DNA of 64,000 nucleotides from CAUPWF01 sp964367685 (GTDB lineage Bacteria; Bacillota; Clostridia; Lachnospirales; Lachnospiraceae), in assembly GCA_964367685.1 (NCBI GenBank), contig CAYIYM010000006.1, forward strand, positions 24,227-88,226, written 5' to 3'. Numbering within the stretch: position 1 is the stretch's first letter; each line of letters begins with the position of its first letter. Under the pieces are notes generated by a model. It was given only the letters and a program-made list of their open reading frames with translations. It was not told the origin of the DNA and made no database searches. The translations under genes were made by a program, and so were the position numbers. Shown one piece after another: positions 26,076 through 33,782 of the stretch.

Positions 26076-27179
26076 TTACACTCCTTGATTAAAAACCACA
26101 CAATAATTACCTTCTGCCGTTCTACATTTTGAACATCTAATACACTTTACATTATCCGTTTCTCGTCGTTTCCATTTCAGAACAAGATCTGGCTCTGTAA
26201 GTAAAGGTCTTGCAATTGCAATATACTCAATCTCTGTTTCATTAATGAGTTTCTCTATGTGGTCCACTGACTTAAAACCTCCAACTGTGATAAGTGGTAT
26301 TTTAACTTCAGCACTTACTATCTCTCCAAATCGACTAAAATAACCTTCTTTTTCAATGATACAGCCATCTACCTCTGTACCTACTTTAGATGCAGCACTT
26401 CCATGAATGTTTCCTGATAATTCTATCCCATTTACACCTAGCACTTCTAATCTCCTACAGACTTGGCGAATTTCATCGAATTTTAATCCATTCTCTAGAA
26501 AATCACTTGCTGTTAATTTCACCAAAATAGGGTATTCTCTTCCTACCTCCATACGCATTGCCAAATAGATTTCTTCTAGAAATCTTATACGATTTTCGAG
26601 AGTTCCTCCATATTGATCCTCTCTTCTATTATAGTATGGACTTAAAAATTGATTAATTAAATAACTATGAGCACCATGAATTTCCACACCATCAAATCCA
26701 CTTTCTTTCGCTCTTCTTGCCGAGGAAGCAAACGCTTTTACAATATAATTAATATCACTGATTGTCATTTCTTTTCCTACTGTTTGCGTTCCAACTTCTG
26801 GAACCACACTTGGTGCGAAAATAATACGCTCTCCAATCTGGTAATTAGTCTTAGTACCACCATAGGCAACTTGCAGTACAATTTTACTTCCATTTTGATG
26901 TATCATATCTGTCAATTCTCTATATTCTTGAATAAATGAATCATCATAAATCCCCATCATACCAGGGTTTGGTTTTTCCTCTTCTACAATATTTGCATAC
27001 CCTGTTATTATCATACCAACTTCATTTTGGGATAGTTGCTTGTATACATCAAGGAGTTTATCCGTCATATGGCCCGTCTCTGTAGCTAAATTCTCCCAAG
27101 TTGCACTTCGAATAATTCGATTTTTCATTTCAAAACCTAGTCTATCTGTTTTTTCAAATATTTTTTTCTTTTTATCCAT
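26076..27179 (-). CDS. Old yellow enzyme-family NAD(P)H:flavin oxidoreductase
   Basis: A 367-residue FMN TIM barrel. Motifs: RIIRSATWENLATETGH near 22-38, FDGVEIHGAHSYLINQFLSPYYNRREDQYGG near 163-195, LVKLTASDF and a phosphate-binding end ITVGGF. It stops soon after the barrel with a cysteine cluster (CIRCSKC and a later Cys), the start of the Fe-S motif of 2-enoate reductase-type enzymes, but has no second flavin domain. Such proteins reduce activated C=C bonds. GAGGTG precedes the ATG. First gene of an operon with the molybdopterin enzyme. Confidence 0.9.
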   Translation of the reverse strand: MDKKKKIFEKTDRLGFEMKNRIIRSATWENLATETGHMTDKLLDVYKQLSQNEVGMIITGYANIVEEEKPNPGMMGIYDDSFIQEYRELTDMIHQNGSKIVLQVAYGGTKTNYQIGERIIFAPSVVPEVGTQTVGKEMTISDINYIVKAFASSARRAKESGFDGVEIHGAHSYLINQFLSPYYNRREDQYGGTLENRIRFLEEIYLAMRMEVGREYPILVKLTASDFLENGLKFDEIRQVCRRLEVLGVNGIELSGNIHGSAASKVGTEVDGCIIEKEGYFSRFGEIVSAEVKIPLITVGGFKSVDHIEKLINETEIEYIAIARPLLTEPDLVLKWKRRETDNVKCIRCSKCRTAEGNYCVVFNQGV

Positions 27180-27332
27180 CTATAACACCTCTTTATCTAT
27201 TTCATATAATACTTTCATACTAACATATTATTTTATCATTGAACACGTTTTCTTTTTGTAATACACTGAGTAAATAAGCATACTAAAAATCATCATTTAA
27301 TGATTGTAAAAAGAAAACTTAGGAGTTTTATT

Positions 27333-28109
27333 ATGAGATTAGATCACTTTTTAGCTTTAACAAATATTGGAACTAAGAAAAAAGTTAAGGCACTTATCTA
27401 CCAAGGAGATATTGAAATAAATCAACGACTATGTACTACACCGGCCTTTGAAATTGATGAGACACAGGATATTATTACATGCAAAGGCATTGTACTTCAT
27501 GTATGCCCTCGCTACTATCTACTAAACAAGCCTCAGAATTGTATCACCGCCCGTGAAGAGGGGAAACACACTGTATTTGATTGTATCGATGACGATAACA
27601 AGGACTTATTTGCAGTAGGGCGTTTGGATAAAGATACCGAGGGACTTTTAATTATTACAAATGACGGACAACTAAATCATAAACTTATGAATCCGGACTA
27701 TCATATCCCTAAGACATACCTGTTTCTCTGTTTAGGTATTATTACACCTACTAAAATTACACTACTTGAATCAGGCCTTGATATTGGAAATAATATCATG
27801 ACTAAGCCTGCACAATTTCGTCTGATATCATCTGGTTTATACTCCGATTTAAGTGTCGAAATTGGAGTATCTAAAATGAAACGTATCAAAACGCCACCAG
27901 TTCATCAAACTGCTTTCCTAGGAGAATTAGTAATCACTGAGGGGAAAAAACATCAAGTAAAGCGTATGATGAGGGCTATAAATTGCCCTATTGTGTACCT
28001 AAAGCGAACCGCTATAGGTGGCTTAGCGATTCCTAAAGATCTTTCTATTGGTAGCGCACAATCATTAAGTACATCTGACCTTGACTCTTGTTTCATTTAC
28101 TCTAAATAA
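27333..28109 (+). CDS. RsuA-family 16S rRNA pseudouridine synthase
   Basis: A 258-residue enzyme with an N-terminal S4 RNA-binding domain (MRLDHFLALTNIGTKKKVKALI, 1-50) and the catalytic domain containing GRLDKDTEGLLIITNDG, with Asp as nucleophile. In E. coli, RsuA makes pseudouridine 516 in 16S rRNA; RluE/RluF-type paralogs modify 23S rRNA, so the exact site is inferred. An upstream start at 27300 is possible, but AGGAG is spaced for the ATG at 27333, where the S4 domain begins. Confidence 0.9.
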   Translation: MRLDHFLALTNIGTKKKVKALIYQGDIEINQRLCTTPAFEIDETQDIITCKGIVLHVCPRYYLLNKPQNCITAREEGKHTVFDCIDDDNKDLFAVGRLDKDTEGLLIITNDGQLNHKLMNPDYHIPKTYLFLCLGIITPTKITLLESGLDIGNNIMTKPAQFRLISSGLYSDLSVEIGVSKMKRIKTPPVHQTAFLGELVITEGKKHQVKRMMRAINCPIVYLKRTAIGGLAIPKDLSIGSAQSLSTSDLDSCFIYSK

Positions 28110-28210
28110 CTCTTGCATGTAGTTTTTTTTACTACATATAGTATTTACAAATACCACTTCTTTTTGTTATACTACTTCTATCGTATTATAGACTAAAGGA
28201 GAGACTAATT

Positions 28211-29065
28211 ATGAATAAAATTGCGGTAATTGTTGATTCTGGTTGTGATATACCTGCAAAACTTGCAAGCGAAAAGGGAATGTATATCATACCACTGCGA
28301 ATCAATTATAGCGACGGCGAGTATCGAGATGGTTTCGATATCACTCCAGATGAGGTATATGAATCTTTAAAGAGAGAAATTCCTAAAACTTCCTTGCCAA
28401 GCGGTGACGATATTATGGAATTATTTGATACTATACGTAAGGATGGATTTACGGATGTTATTTGCATTACCATTTCAAGTAATCTTTCTGGTACTAATAA
28501 TATTTTCCGTGTAATCTCTGAGGATATTACAGATTTGAATATTCGAATTGTAGATTCAAAAAACATTGCAATTGCATCTGGTTTCCTAGGATTACTTGCT
28601 CAAGATTTGGTAAATCAAGGCTTAACACTCGATGAAATTTATGAGAAAGTAGAATCAGAAGTCAAAAATAGTCATGTCTATTTCTGTGTTGACACATTAG
28701 AATATTTGAGAAAAGGTGGCCGTATTGGACTTGTGGCGTCCTTCTTAGCTACAAAGCTCAATCTAAAACCTGTCATTACATGCAACGATGAAGGAATTTA
28801 TTATACCGCTGCTAAAGTAAAAGGGAAGAAACAAGCGATTCGTAAATTGATTGAATTAGCCAAGGAACAAATTCAAGATGGTAAATCTTTTAACCTGTGT
28901 ATGAGTAATGGTGGTGCTGGTGCAGAGTTCCAACAGTTTAAAACAATGGTTCTTGAATCCATTCCAAATGCACATACTGTTTATGAAACAGATATTAGTC
29001 CTACACTCGGCGTACATACCGGCCCTGGTTTACTAGGGTTAGGAATTCAGATTATCGAGAAATAA
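28211..29065 (+). CDS. DegV family fatty-acid-binding protein
   Basis: A 284-residue two-domain protein with family motifs IVDSGCDIPAKLA (8-20), SYGDE-like YSDGEYRDG, TSLPSGDDIMELF, the lipid-contact ISSNLSGT near 90-97 and EYLRKGGRIG. DegV/FakB proteins bind a fatty acid and present it to FakA kinase; fakA is not in this window. AAAGGAGAG precedes the ATG. It is followed by a strong terminator. Confidence 0.92.
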   Translation: MNKIAVIVDSGCDIPAKLASEKGMYIIPLRINYSDGEYRDGFDITPDEVYESLKREIPKTSLPSGDDIMELFDTIRKDGFTDVICITISSNLSGTNNIFRVISEDITDLNIRIVDSKNIAIASGFLGLLAQDLVNQGLTLDEIYEKVESEVKNSHVYFCVDTLEYLRKGGRIGLVASFLATKLNLKPVITCNDEGIYYTAAKVKGKKQAIRKLIELAKEQIQDGKSFNLCMSNGGAGAEFQQFKTMVLESIPNAHTVYETDISPTLGVHTGPGLLGLGIQIIEK

Positions 29066-29096
29066 AATCTTGTTCAATAAATGGACAAAAGCATAA

Positions 29097-29150
29097 AAAG
29101 TGGGGTGGTGATATAGATGTAATTTTTACTCTATATCACTACCCCACTTT
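29097..29150. terminator. Long bidirectional intrinsic terminator
   Basis: Stem of about 20 bp (29097-29117 with 29130-29150, arms AAAGTGGGGT and ACCCCACTTT, one mismatch). It separates degV from the converging DUF362 gene. Confidence 0.88.
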
Positions 29151-29180
29151 ATTTGTTCTTTGCATATTCTATTCTTATTA

Positions 29181-30350
29181 TTATAAGCCAAAAAACTTCA
29201 TCTTTTTAACTTCAATGGCCTTTACTGGGCACATTTCATGACAACAAAAACATCTAATACAATCTTTTTTTCTTATCTTCGCTTTTTTATTCTTTATATT
29301 TATTGCATCTTTCGAACAAATTTCCGCACATTTACCACAGCCAATACATAAATCTTCTTCCACTTTTGGATAAGGAGCTATCATATCTTCTACTTTCTTG
29401 GCCATTGGCTTTAACCAATTAGGTGCAAGTGCAGCGAAATCAGTATTCCCATCATGATCTCCCACATAGCTTTCAGGTAATTTCCATTCAAAAAGCGGCT
29501 TACATAGGTTTGATTCATCATCGAGGTAGTGTAATTGAAATTCATCATCGCACAATCCCCGTTGATTTGCAGCTCTTAAATATGGCACTCGCTTTGGCGA
29601 AAGTCCCATCATATAAGCAATTGCCAAATCCATATTCAGCATATCTTCACTAGCCATTAGAATTCCGACTTCTCTTGGATCTCCGCCACCAGGGCCATTT
29701 CCTTCCATCGCCAGTATACCATCTAAGATTGCTAATTGCGGTGGCACGGTTTCTAACAAATCGATTAACATTTGACCAAATCGCTCTTTGTCTGGAAATC
29801 TCATATGCCACTCTGATTTCTTTAATCCTGGAATAATTCCAAACATATTCTTACAAGCAGCAGTCATGCCAGTCATAACATGTGATTTCATCTTTGGTAA
29901 ATTAATAATAAAATCAGCTTCTAATACAGGAGTTAAGATCTCGAATTCTGAAACTACTCTTCCATTTGGAACTGAAATCACCTGAGATTGACATTCCATG
30001 TATAAAGAAACGCCCTCTTCCTCACAAACTGTTGTCAATCCACATCCTTGATATAAGGATTTCATCTGCTTTGGGTTATAAATACCGCCTGCAGAATCTG
30101 CAACTAAAATATGATCCTTTGACGCACCTTTTTGAATACATGCTCTTATAACACCGCGCAATACTTCTGGATGTGTTGTCACAGCATGCTCTGGTGGATG
30201 TTTAGCGAGTAAATTAGGCTTTAATAAAATTTTTGTATGTTCGTTTATTGTCTTCGTAATAGACATCTTATCAAATAGCTCAATGATTTTTTTACAGACA
30301 ATGTCTGTTTGATACGATTCCGCTTCTACAATTGCAATTTTCTTCTCCAT
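29181..30350 (-). CDS. DUF362 protein with C-terminal 2[4Fe-4S] ferredoxin domain
   Basis: A 389-residue protein. DUF362 (about 35-260) shows LLKPNLLAKHPPEHAVTTHPE and the metal-site-like NLPKMKSHVMTGMTAACKNMFG. The C-terminal ferredoxin part has two Cys clusters, CIGCGKCAEIC and CIRCFCCHEMC, for two [4Fe-4S] clusters. These proteins are common in anaerobes, and their reaction is unknown. It is 107 bases downstream of the glutamate-synthase-like gene on the same strand and may share its transcript. Confidence 0.88.
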   Translation of the reverse strand: MEKKIAIVEAESYQTDIVCKKIIELFDKMSITKTINEHTKILLKPNLLAKHPPEHAVTTHPEVLRGVIRACIQKGASKDHILVADSAGGIYNPKQMKSLYQGCGLTTVCEEEGVSLYMECQSQVISVPNGRVVSEFEILTPVLEADFIINLPKMKSHVMTGMTAACKNMFGIIPGLKKSEWHMRFPDKERFGQMLIDLLETVPPQLAILDGILAMEGNGPGGGDPREVGILMASEDMLNMDLAIAYMMGLSPKRVPYLRAANQRGLCDDEFQLHYLDDESNLCKPLFEWKLPESYVGDHDGNTDFAALAPNWLKPMAKKVEDMIAPYPKVEEDLCIGCGKCAEICSKDAINIKNKKAKIRKKDCIRCFCCHEMCPVKAIEVKKMKFFGL

Positions 30351-30457
30351 ATATTCTCCTATGTTTCTCGTTCAGATAAGCTATTATACTTATATATTAT
30401 ATGTATTCTTGAAACAGGTATTTTACATTAAGAACAGCTATGGAATCTTCTCTTTAT

Positions 30458-32041
30458 CTAGCCTTTTAGAATTTCTAGCGCTTCAGCACGATAGCAATCC
30501 ATTAAATATGGAATTCCAGTAACTTTTGCACATTCGTCTGTAAGTGACATTATTTCATTTCTTGTAATTGATTCAACATTGAAACAACGAGAACCTGCCA
30601 TCAGCTGCTGTAAACCTACTTTGATCTTGTCAGAATAACTATAGATACCTACTGCGCCTAATGGGATATTCTTCATCTCATCTGCTCCTACTATTGATTT
30701 TACATCTTCATAGTTAACAAAAATCTCTTCCTTCGTATGACCGAATTCAGATACCGTCTTTGGTAACTTGTCGTCTTTCATCCATTGTTCTATATTTTTT
30801 CCAACCATACCTGGAATCATAAGTGCACGCCCCATACATACTGCTTTTGTATAAGGTGCTCCTAATGAAAGTGCTTTATAGACACCATCTTCGGAACTAA
30901 ACCCTCCAGCAAATGCAATATCTGGCACTCTTTCGCCTTGTGATTCAAGAATTCTGCAATACTCATATGCTGCACTGTGTAAGTAGATTGATGGAATACC
31001 CCATTCTTCCATCATTCTCCATGGGCTCATTCCAGTTCCTCCTGGCGCGCCATCAATTGTAAGTAAATCTAATTTAGCTTTTGAACTATACTTAATTGCC
31101 ATCGCTAATTCTTTTAGTGAATAAGCACCCGTTTTCAATGTAATTCTCTTATATCCTAATTTACGAAGTCGCTCTACTTCTTTCATAAATCCTTCTTCAG
31201 TGACAAATCCAACTCTACTATGTCTTTCGAATTCATGCAAAGCACCTGTCTCAAATGCAGCTTTTACAGTCGGATCTGATGGATCTGGAGTTACGATATA
31301 TCCGCGCTTTTGTAATTCTAATGCTCGTTCAATACTCTTAACTTTGATTTCTCCACCAATACACTTTGCCCCTTGGCCCCATTTTAATTCGATAGTTTCA
31401 ATTTTGTGCTTCTCAATAATATATTCAGCTACACCTAGATTCGTATCTTCTACATTCATCTGAATTAAGATTTCTCCGTATCCTCTATGATATTTTTTGT
31501 ATGCTTCAATACGTCTGTCCATATCTGGTGCTTTGATTACTTTTCCATCTTTATTTAACTCTAATTCTGGATCTATCCCACAGACATTTTCTCCGCAAAC
31601 AATCGTTACACCAGAAAGTGCGGCACCCACTGCAAAATGTTCCCAATTTTTTCTAGCAATTTCTGTTGATCCTAATGCGCCTGTAAAGATTGGTACAGCC
31701 ATTTTCACCTTATGATCCCATCCATACGCTACTTCTGTCGATACATTAGGGAATCTTGCTGTATCTGGACATGGATTTTCTAATCCTCTTGCACCTACAG
31801 CATAACCTTGAATATTTAAGTGTGAATAATCTACTGGGTAATTCTTATCTCCACCTGCAGTTATATCTCCAAACGGACCTGGATAAATCAACTCTCTTCC
31901 TCTAAAAGTCGACTTGAATACTTCACAATTCCCTTTACAACCATCTATACATCTTGAACATAGACCACTACATGGAACTACGCTTTTTGAACGATTAAAT
32001 GTCTGAGTTGCATCATTTCTATTTGGTGTACTTAAATTCAT
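30458..32041 (-). CDS. FMN-binding glutamate synthase-like protein (GltB FMN domain, archaeal type)
   Basis: A 527-residue protein. A cysteine-rich N-terminus (CSGLCSRCIDGCKGNC, about 24-39) is followed by the glutamate synthase FMN/Fe-S barrel (about 90-500), with VKMAVPIFTGALGST, WGQGAKCIGGEIK, LLTIDGAPGGTGMSPW and IAFAGGFSSEDGVYKALSLGA. There is no amidotransferase domain (no N-terminal catalytic Cys) and no GltD partner nearby, so it cannot make glutamate from glutamine alone. Similar stand-alone proteins occur in archaea and Clostridia. Its role may be in another FMN reaction. Confidence 0.87.
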   Translation of the reverse strand: MNLSTPNRNDATQTFNRSKSVVPCSGLCSRCIDGCKGNCEVFKSTFRGRELIYPGPFGDITAGGDKNYPVDYSHLNIQGYAVGARGLENPCPDTARFPNVSTEVAYGWDHKVKMAVPIFTGALGSTEIARKNWEHFAVGAALSGVTIVCGENVCGIDPELELNKDGKVIKAPDMDRRIEAYKKYHRGYGEILIQMNVEDTNLGVAEYIIEKHKIETIELKWGQGAKCIGGEIKVKSIERALELQKRGYIVTPDPSDPTVKAAFETGALHEFERHSRVGFVTEEGFMKEVERLRKLGYKRITLKTGAYSLKELAMAIKYSSKAKLDLLTIDGAPGGTGMSPWRMMEEWGIPSIYLHSAAYEYCRILESQGERVPDIAFAGGFSSEDGVYKALSLGAPYTKAVCMGRALMIPGMVGKNIEQWMKDDKLPKTVSEFGHTKEEIFVNYEDVKSIVGADEMKNIPLGAVGIYSYSDKIKVGLQQLMAGSRCFNVESITRNEIMSLTDECAKVTGIPYLMDCYRAEALEILKG

Positions 32042-32251
32042 ATTATAACCCTCCTATAATGTTTTCTAAATTGATAATATCACAAAGATCTTCAATAGGC
32101 AATTTTTTTGCAATTATTTTTGTTGTAAATTTCATTTTTTGTATATTTTATATAGTTTTTCTTGATATATTGTCTTTATTTCGCAATTTTTAATTAAAAA
32201 ATTTCATTTACATCTTAAAACATGCATTTTCTCGCCTCACCTAATTAAAAA

Positions 32252-32284
32252 AAGAACGTATCTGCTACAAGTAGATACGTTCTT
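32252..32284 (-). terminator. Intrinsic terminator of the rubredoxin gene
   Basis: Stem AAGAACGTATCTGC/GTAGATACGTTCTT (32252-32265 with 32271-32284, one mismatch). On the minus strand it is followed by a T-run (plus-strand A-run 32247-32253). Confidence 0.85.
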
Positions 32285-32295
32285 CCTTCCTTTAT

Positions 32296-32454
32296 TTAAG
32301 CTTCGACAAAAAATTCTTTTCCCATTCCACAAATTGGGCAAACCCAATCTTCATCAACATCTTCCCATGCCGTTCCTGGTTCTATTCCATTATCTGGATC
32401 TCCTACTACTGGATCGTACTCATAAGAACATGGCTCGCATACATATTTCTTCAT
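32296..32454 (-). CDS. Rubredoxin
   Basis: A 52-residue electron carrier with one Fe bound by Cys6, Cys9, Cys39 and Cys42 (CEPCS and CPICG), plus DPDNGIEPGTAWEDV, the classic rubredoxin loop. It begins MKKYVCEPC; an upstream in-frame start at 32517 is rejected because AAGGAGG sits right before the ATG at 32454. It probably donates electrons to oxygen- or peroxide-detoxifying enzymes, none of which lies next to it. Monocistronic. Confidence 0.96.
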   Translation of the reverse strand: MKKYVCEPCSYEYDPVVGDPDNGIEPGTAWEDVDEDWVCPICGMGKEFFVEA

Positions 32455-32489
32455 TTTGTTACCTCCTTCATATAGTTTCGTTTGCATAA

Positions 32490-32516
32490 TGTTATCATAA
32501 GATTCTATAGATAACA
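32490..32516. promoter_or_regulatory. Inverted repeat near the rubredoxin promoter, candidate operator
   Basis: Arms TGTTATC (32490-32496) and GATAACA (32510-32516) with a 13-base spacer, 36 bases upstream of the rubredoxin start and between it and the divergent DUF4430 gene. A metal- or redox-responsive repressor is plausible but not shown. Confidence 0.3.
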
Positions 32517-32603
32517 ATGCTTTTTACCTAAAAAATATATAACTTGTATTATCTAGTATAATTATATATAATTATGAAGTAAAAAAAATAGGAGGACTAA
32601 ATA

Positions 32604-33110
32604 ATGAAATTAAACATTATGAAAAAATTAGCAATTCTTGCACTTATTACAATTAGTGCATTTTCATTTGCAGCATGCTCTACTACAGAAGAATCAACTG
32701 AGACTGCAACCACAGAAAATGAGGTAGCAACTTTGGATGAACCTGCAACAGAAGAACCATCGACTGATGAAGCAGTGGCAACTGAGACAACTGACGCTAA
32801 TCCAATAATTGGCGAAGGCGAAAAATCTTTTACATTTGAAGTTAATTTTGAAGATGAAACAACATCTGTTTACGATGTTAAAACTGATGCTACCACGGTT
32901 GGAGAAGCACTTCTTGCTGCGGGTGTAATCGCTGGTGATGATAGCGAATACGGTTTATATGTTAAAACAGTGGACGGCGTTACTATTGACCCTGACACAG
33001 AAGGAAAATATTGGGCTTTTTATATTGATGGGGAAATGGCACCTACTGGCGTTGATTCAACTGAAATCGTAGAAGGTTCTGTTTACACATTTACAGTAGA
33101 AGCATTTTAA
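32604..33110 (+). CDS. DUF4430-domain lipoprotein
   Basis: A 168-residue lipoprotein with a signal peptide and lipobox (FAAC, Cys25), a Thr/Glu-rich linker (about 26-72) and a DUF4430 domain (about 73-168: TFEVNFEDETTSVYDVKT, TVGEALLAAGVI, YWAFYIDGEMAPTGVDSTEI). DUF4430 resembles the C-terminal domain of intrinsic factor and transcobalamin. The next gene, an ECF S-component, starts on the base after its stop, so the two probably form a capture-and-uptake pair. The cobalamin ligand is a hypothesis. GGAGG precedes the ATG. Confidence 0.85.
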   Translation: MKLNIMKKLAILALITISAFSFAACSTTEESTETATTENEVATLDEPATEEPSTDEAVATETTDANPIIGEGEKSFTFEVNFEDETTSVYDVKTDATTVGEALLAAGVIAGDDSEYGLYVKTVDGVTIDPDTEGKYWAFYIDGEMAPTGVDSTEIVEGSVYTFTVEAF

Positions 33111-33635
33111 ATGAAACATCAATCTACAATATCCAATCGCGAGTTAGCTATTTTTGCTTTACTTGCCTCCATTATGTATTTATCTAAGATATTTATGGAA
33201 TGGGCTCCCAATATTCACCTATTGGGAATGCTCACCATGGCGTACACTATTGTATATCGAAAGAAAGCACTCATACCTATCTATGTGTACATTTTATTAA
33301 ATGGAATTATGTCAGGTTTTGCAACTTGGTGGATTCCTTACTTGTACATTTGGGCTGTATTATGGGGTATTACGATGCTTCTTCCCAAAGAACCACGCCC
33401 TAGAACTGTTTTTCTATATTCTAGTATCTGTGGTTTGCATGGTTTATTATTTGGTATTTTGTATGCGCCATTCCAAGCTTTGATTTTTGGTCTCAATTTC
33501 GAGGGAACCATCGCTTGGATTATCGCCGGCTTTCCATTTGACATTATGCATGGCATTGGTAACTTTGCGGCTGGATTTCTGATTTTACCATTAGTCAATC
33601 TACTAAGAAAATTAGAATCCATTACACATAATTAA
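33111..33635 (+). CDS. ECF transporter S-component-like membrane protein
   Basis: A 174-residue protein with about six hydrophobic segments (ELAIFALLASIMYLSKI near 10-26; LLGMLTMAYTIVY near 37-49) and the loop MSGFATWWIPYLYIWAVLWG. Size and layout fit an ECF S-component. Its ATG follows directly after the TAA of the DUF4430 gene and has only a weak ribosome binding site, so it should depend on translational coupling. Tight pairing with an extracellular binding lipoprotein is unusual, because ECF S-components normally need no binding protein. Substrate unknown. Confidence 0.75.
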   Translation: MKHQSTISNRELAIFALLASIMYLSKIFMEWAPNIHLLGMLTMAYTIVYRKKALIPIYVYILLNGIMSGFATWWIPYLYIWAVLWGITMLLPKEPRPRTVFLYSSICGLHGLLFGILYAPFQALIFGLNFEGTIAWIIAGFPFDIMHGIGNFAAGFLILPLVNLLRKLESITHN

Positions 33636-33706
33636 AAGCTATTGCATAACATGCGGCTATAAGTAAAGAATCATTCTGACCACGATGGTCGAATCAATTG
33701 AATGTG

Positions 33707-33738
33707 AAAAACTCCACTGATATCAGTGGAGTTTTTTT
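33707..33738 (+). terminator. Intrinsic terminator of the DUF4430/ECF pair
   Basis: Palindromic stem AAAACTCCACTGAT/ATCAGTGGAGTTTT followed by a T-run; the A-run on the left makes it usable from both strands. Confidence 0.9.
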
Positions 33739-33782
33739 GAATTGAAAGTAATTCATCAAACTATTGGGTCTATACTAACTTC

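Noticed and set aside
33338..33622. Minus-strand open frame opposite the ECF S-component gene
   Set aside because: Antisense to a hydrophobic coding region and without a ribosome binding site.
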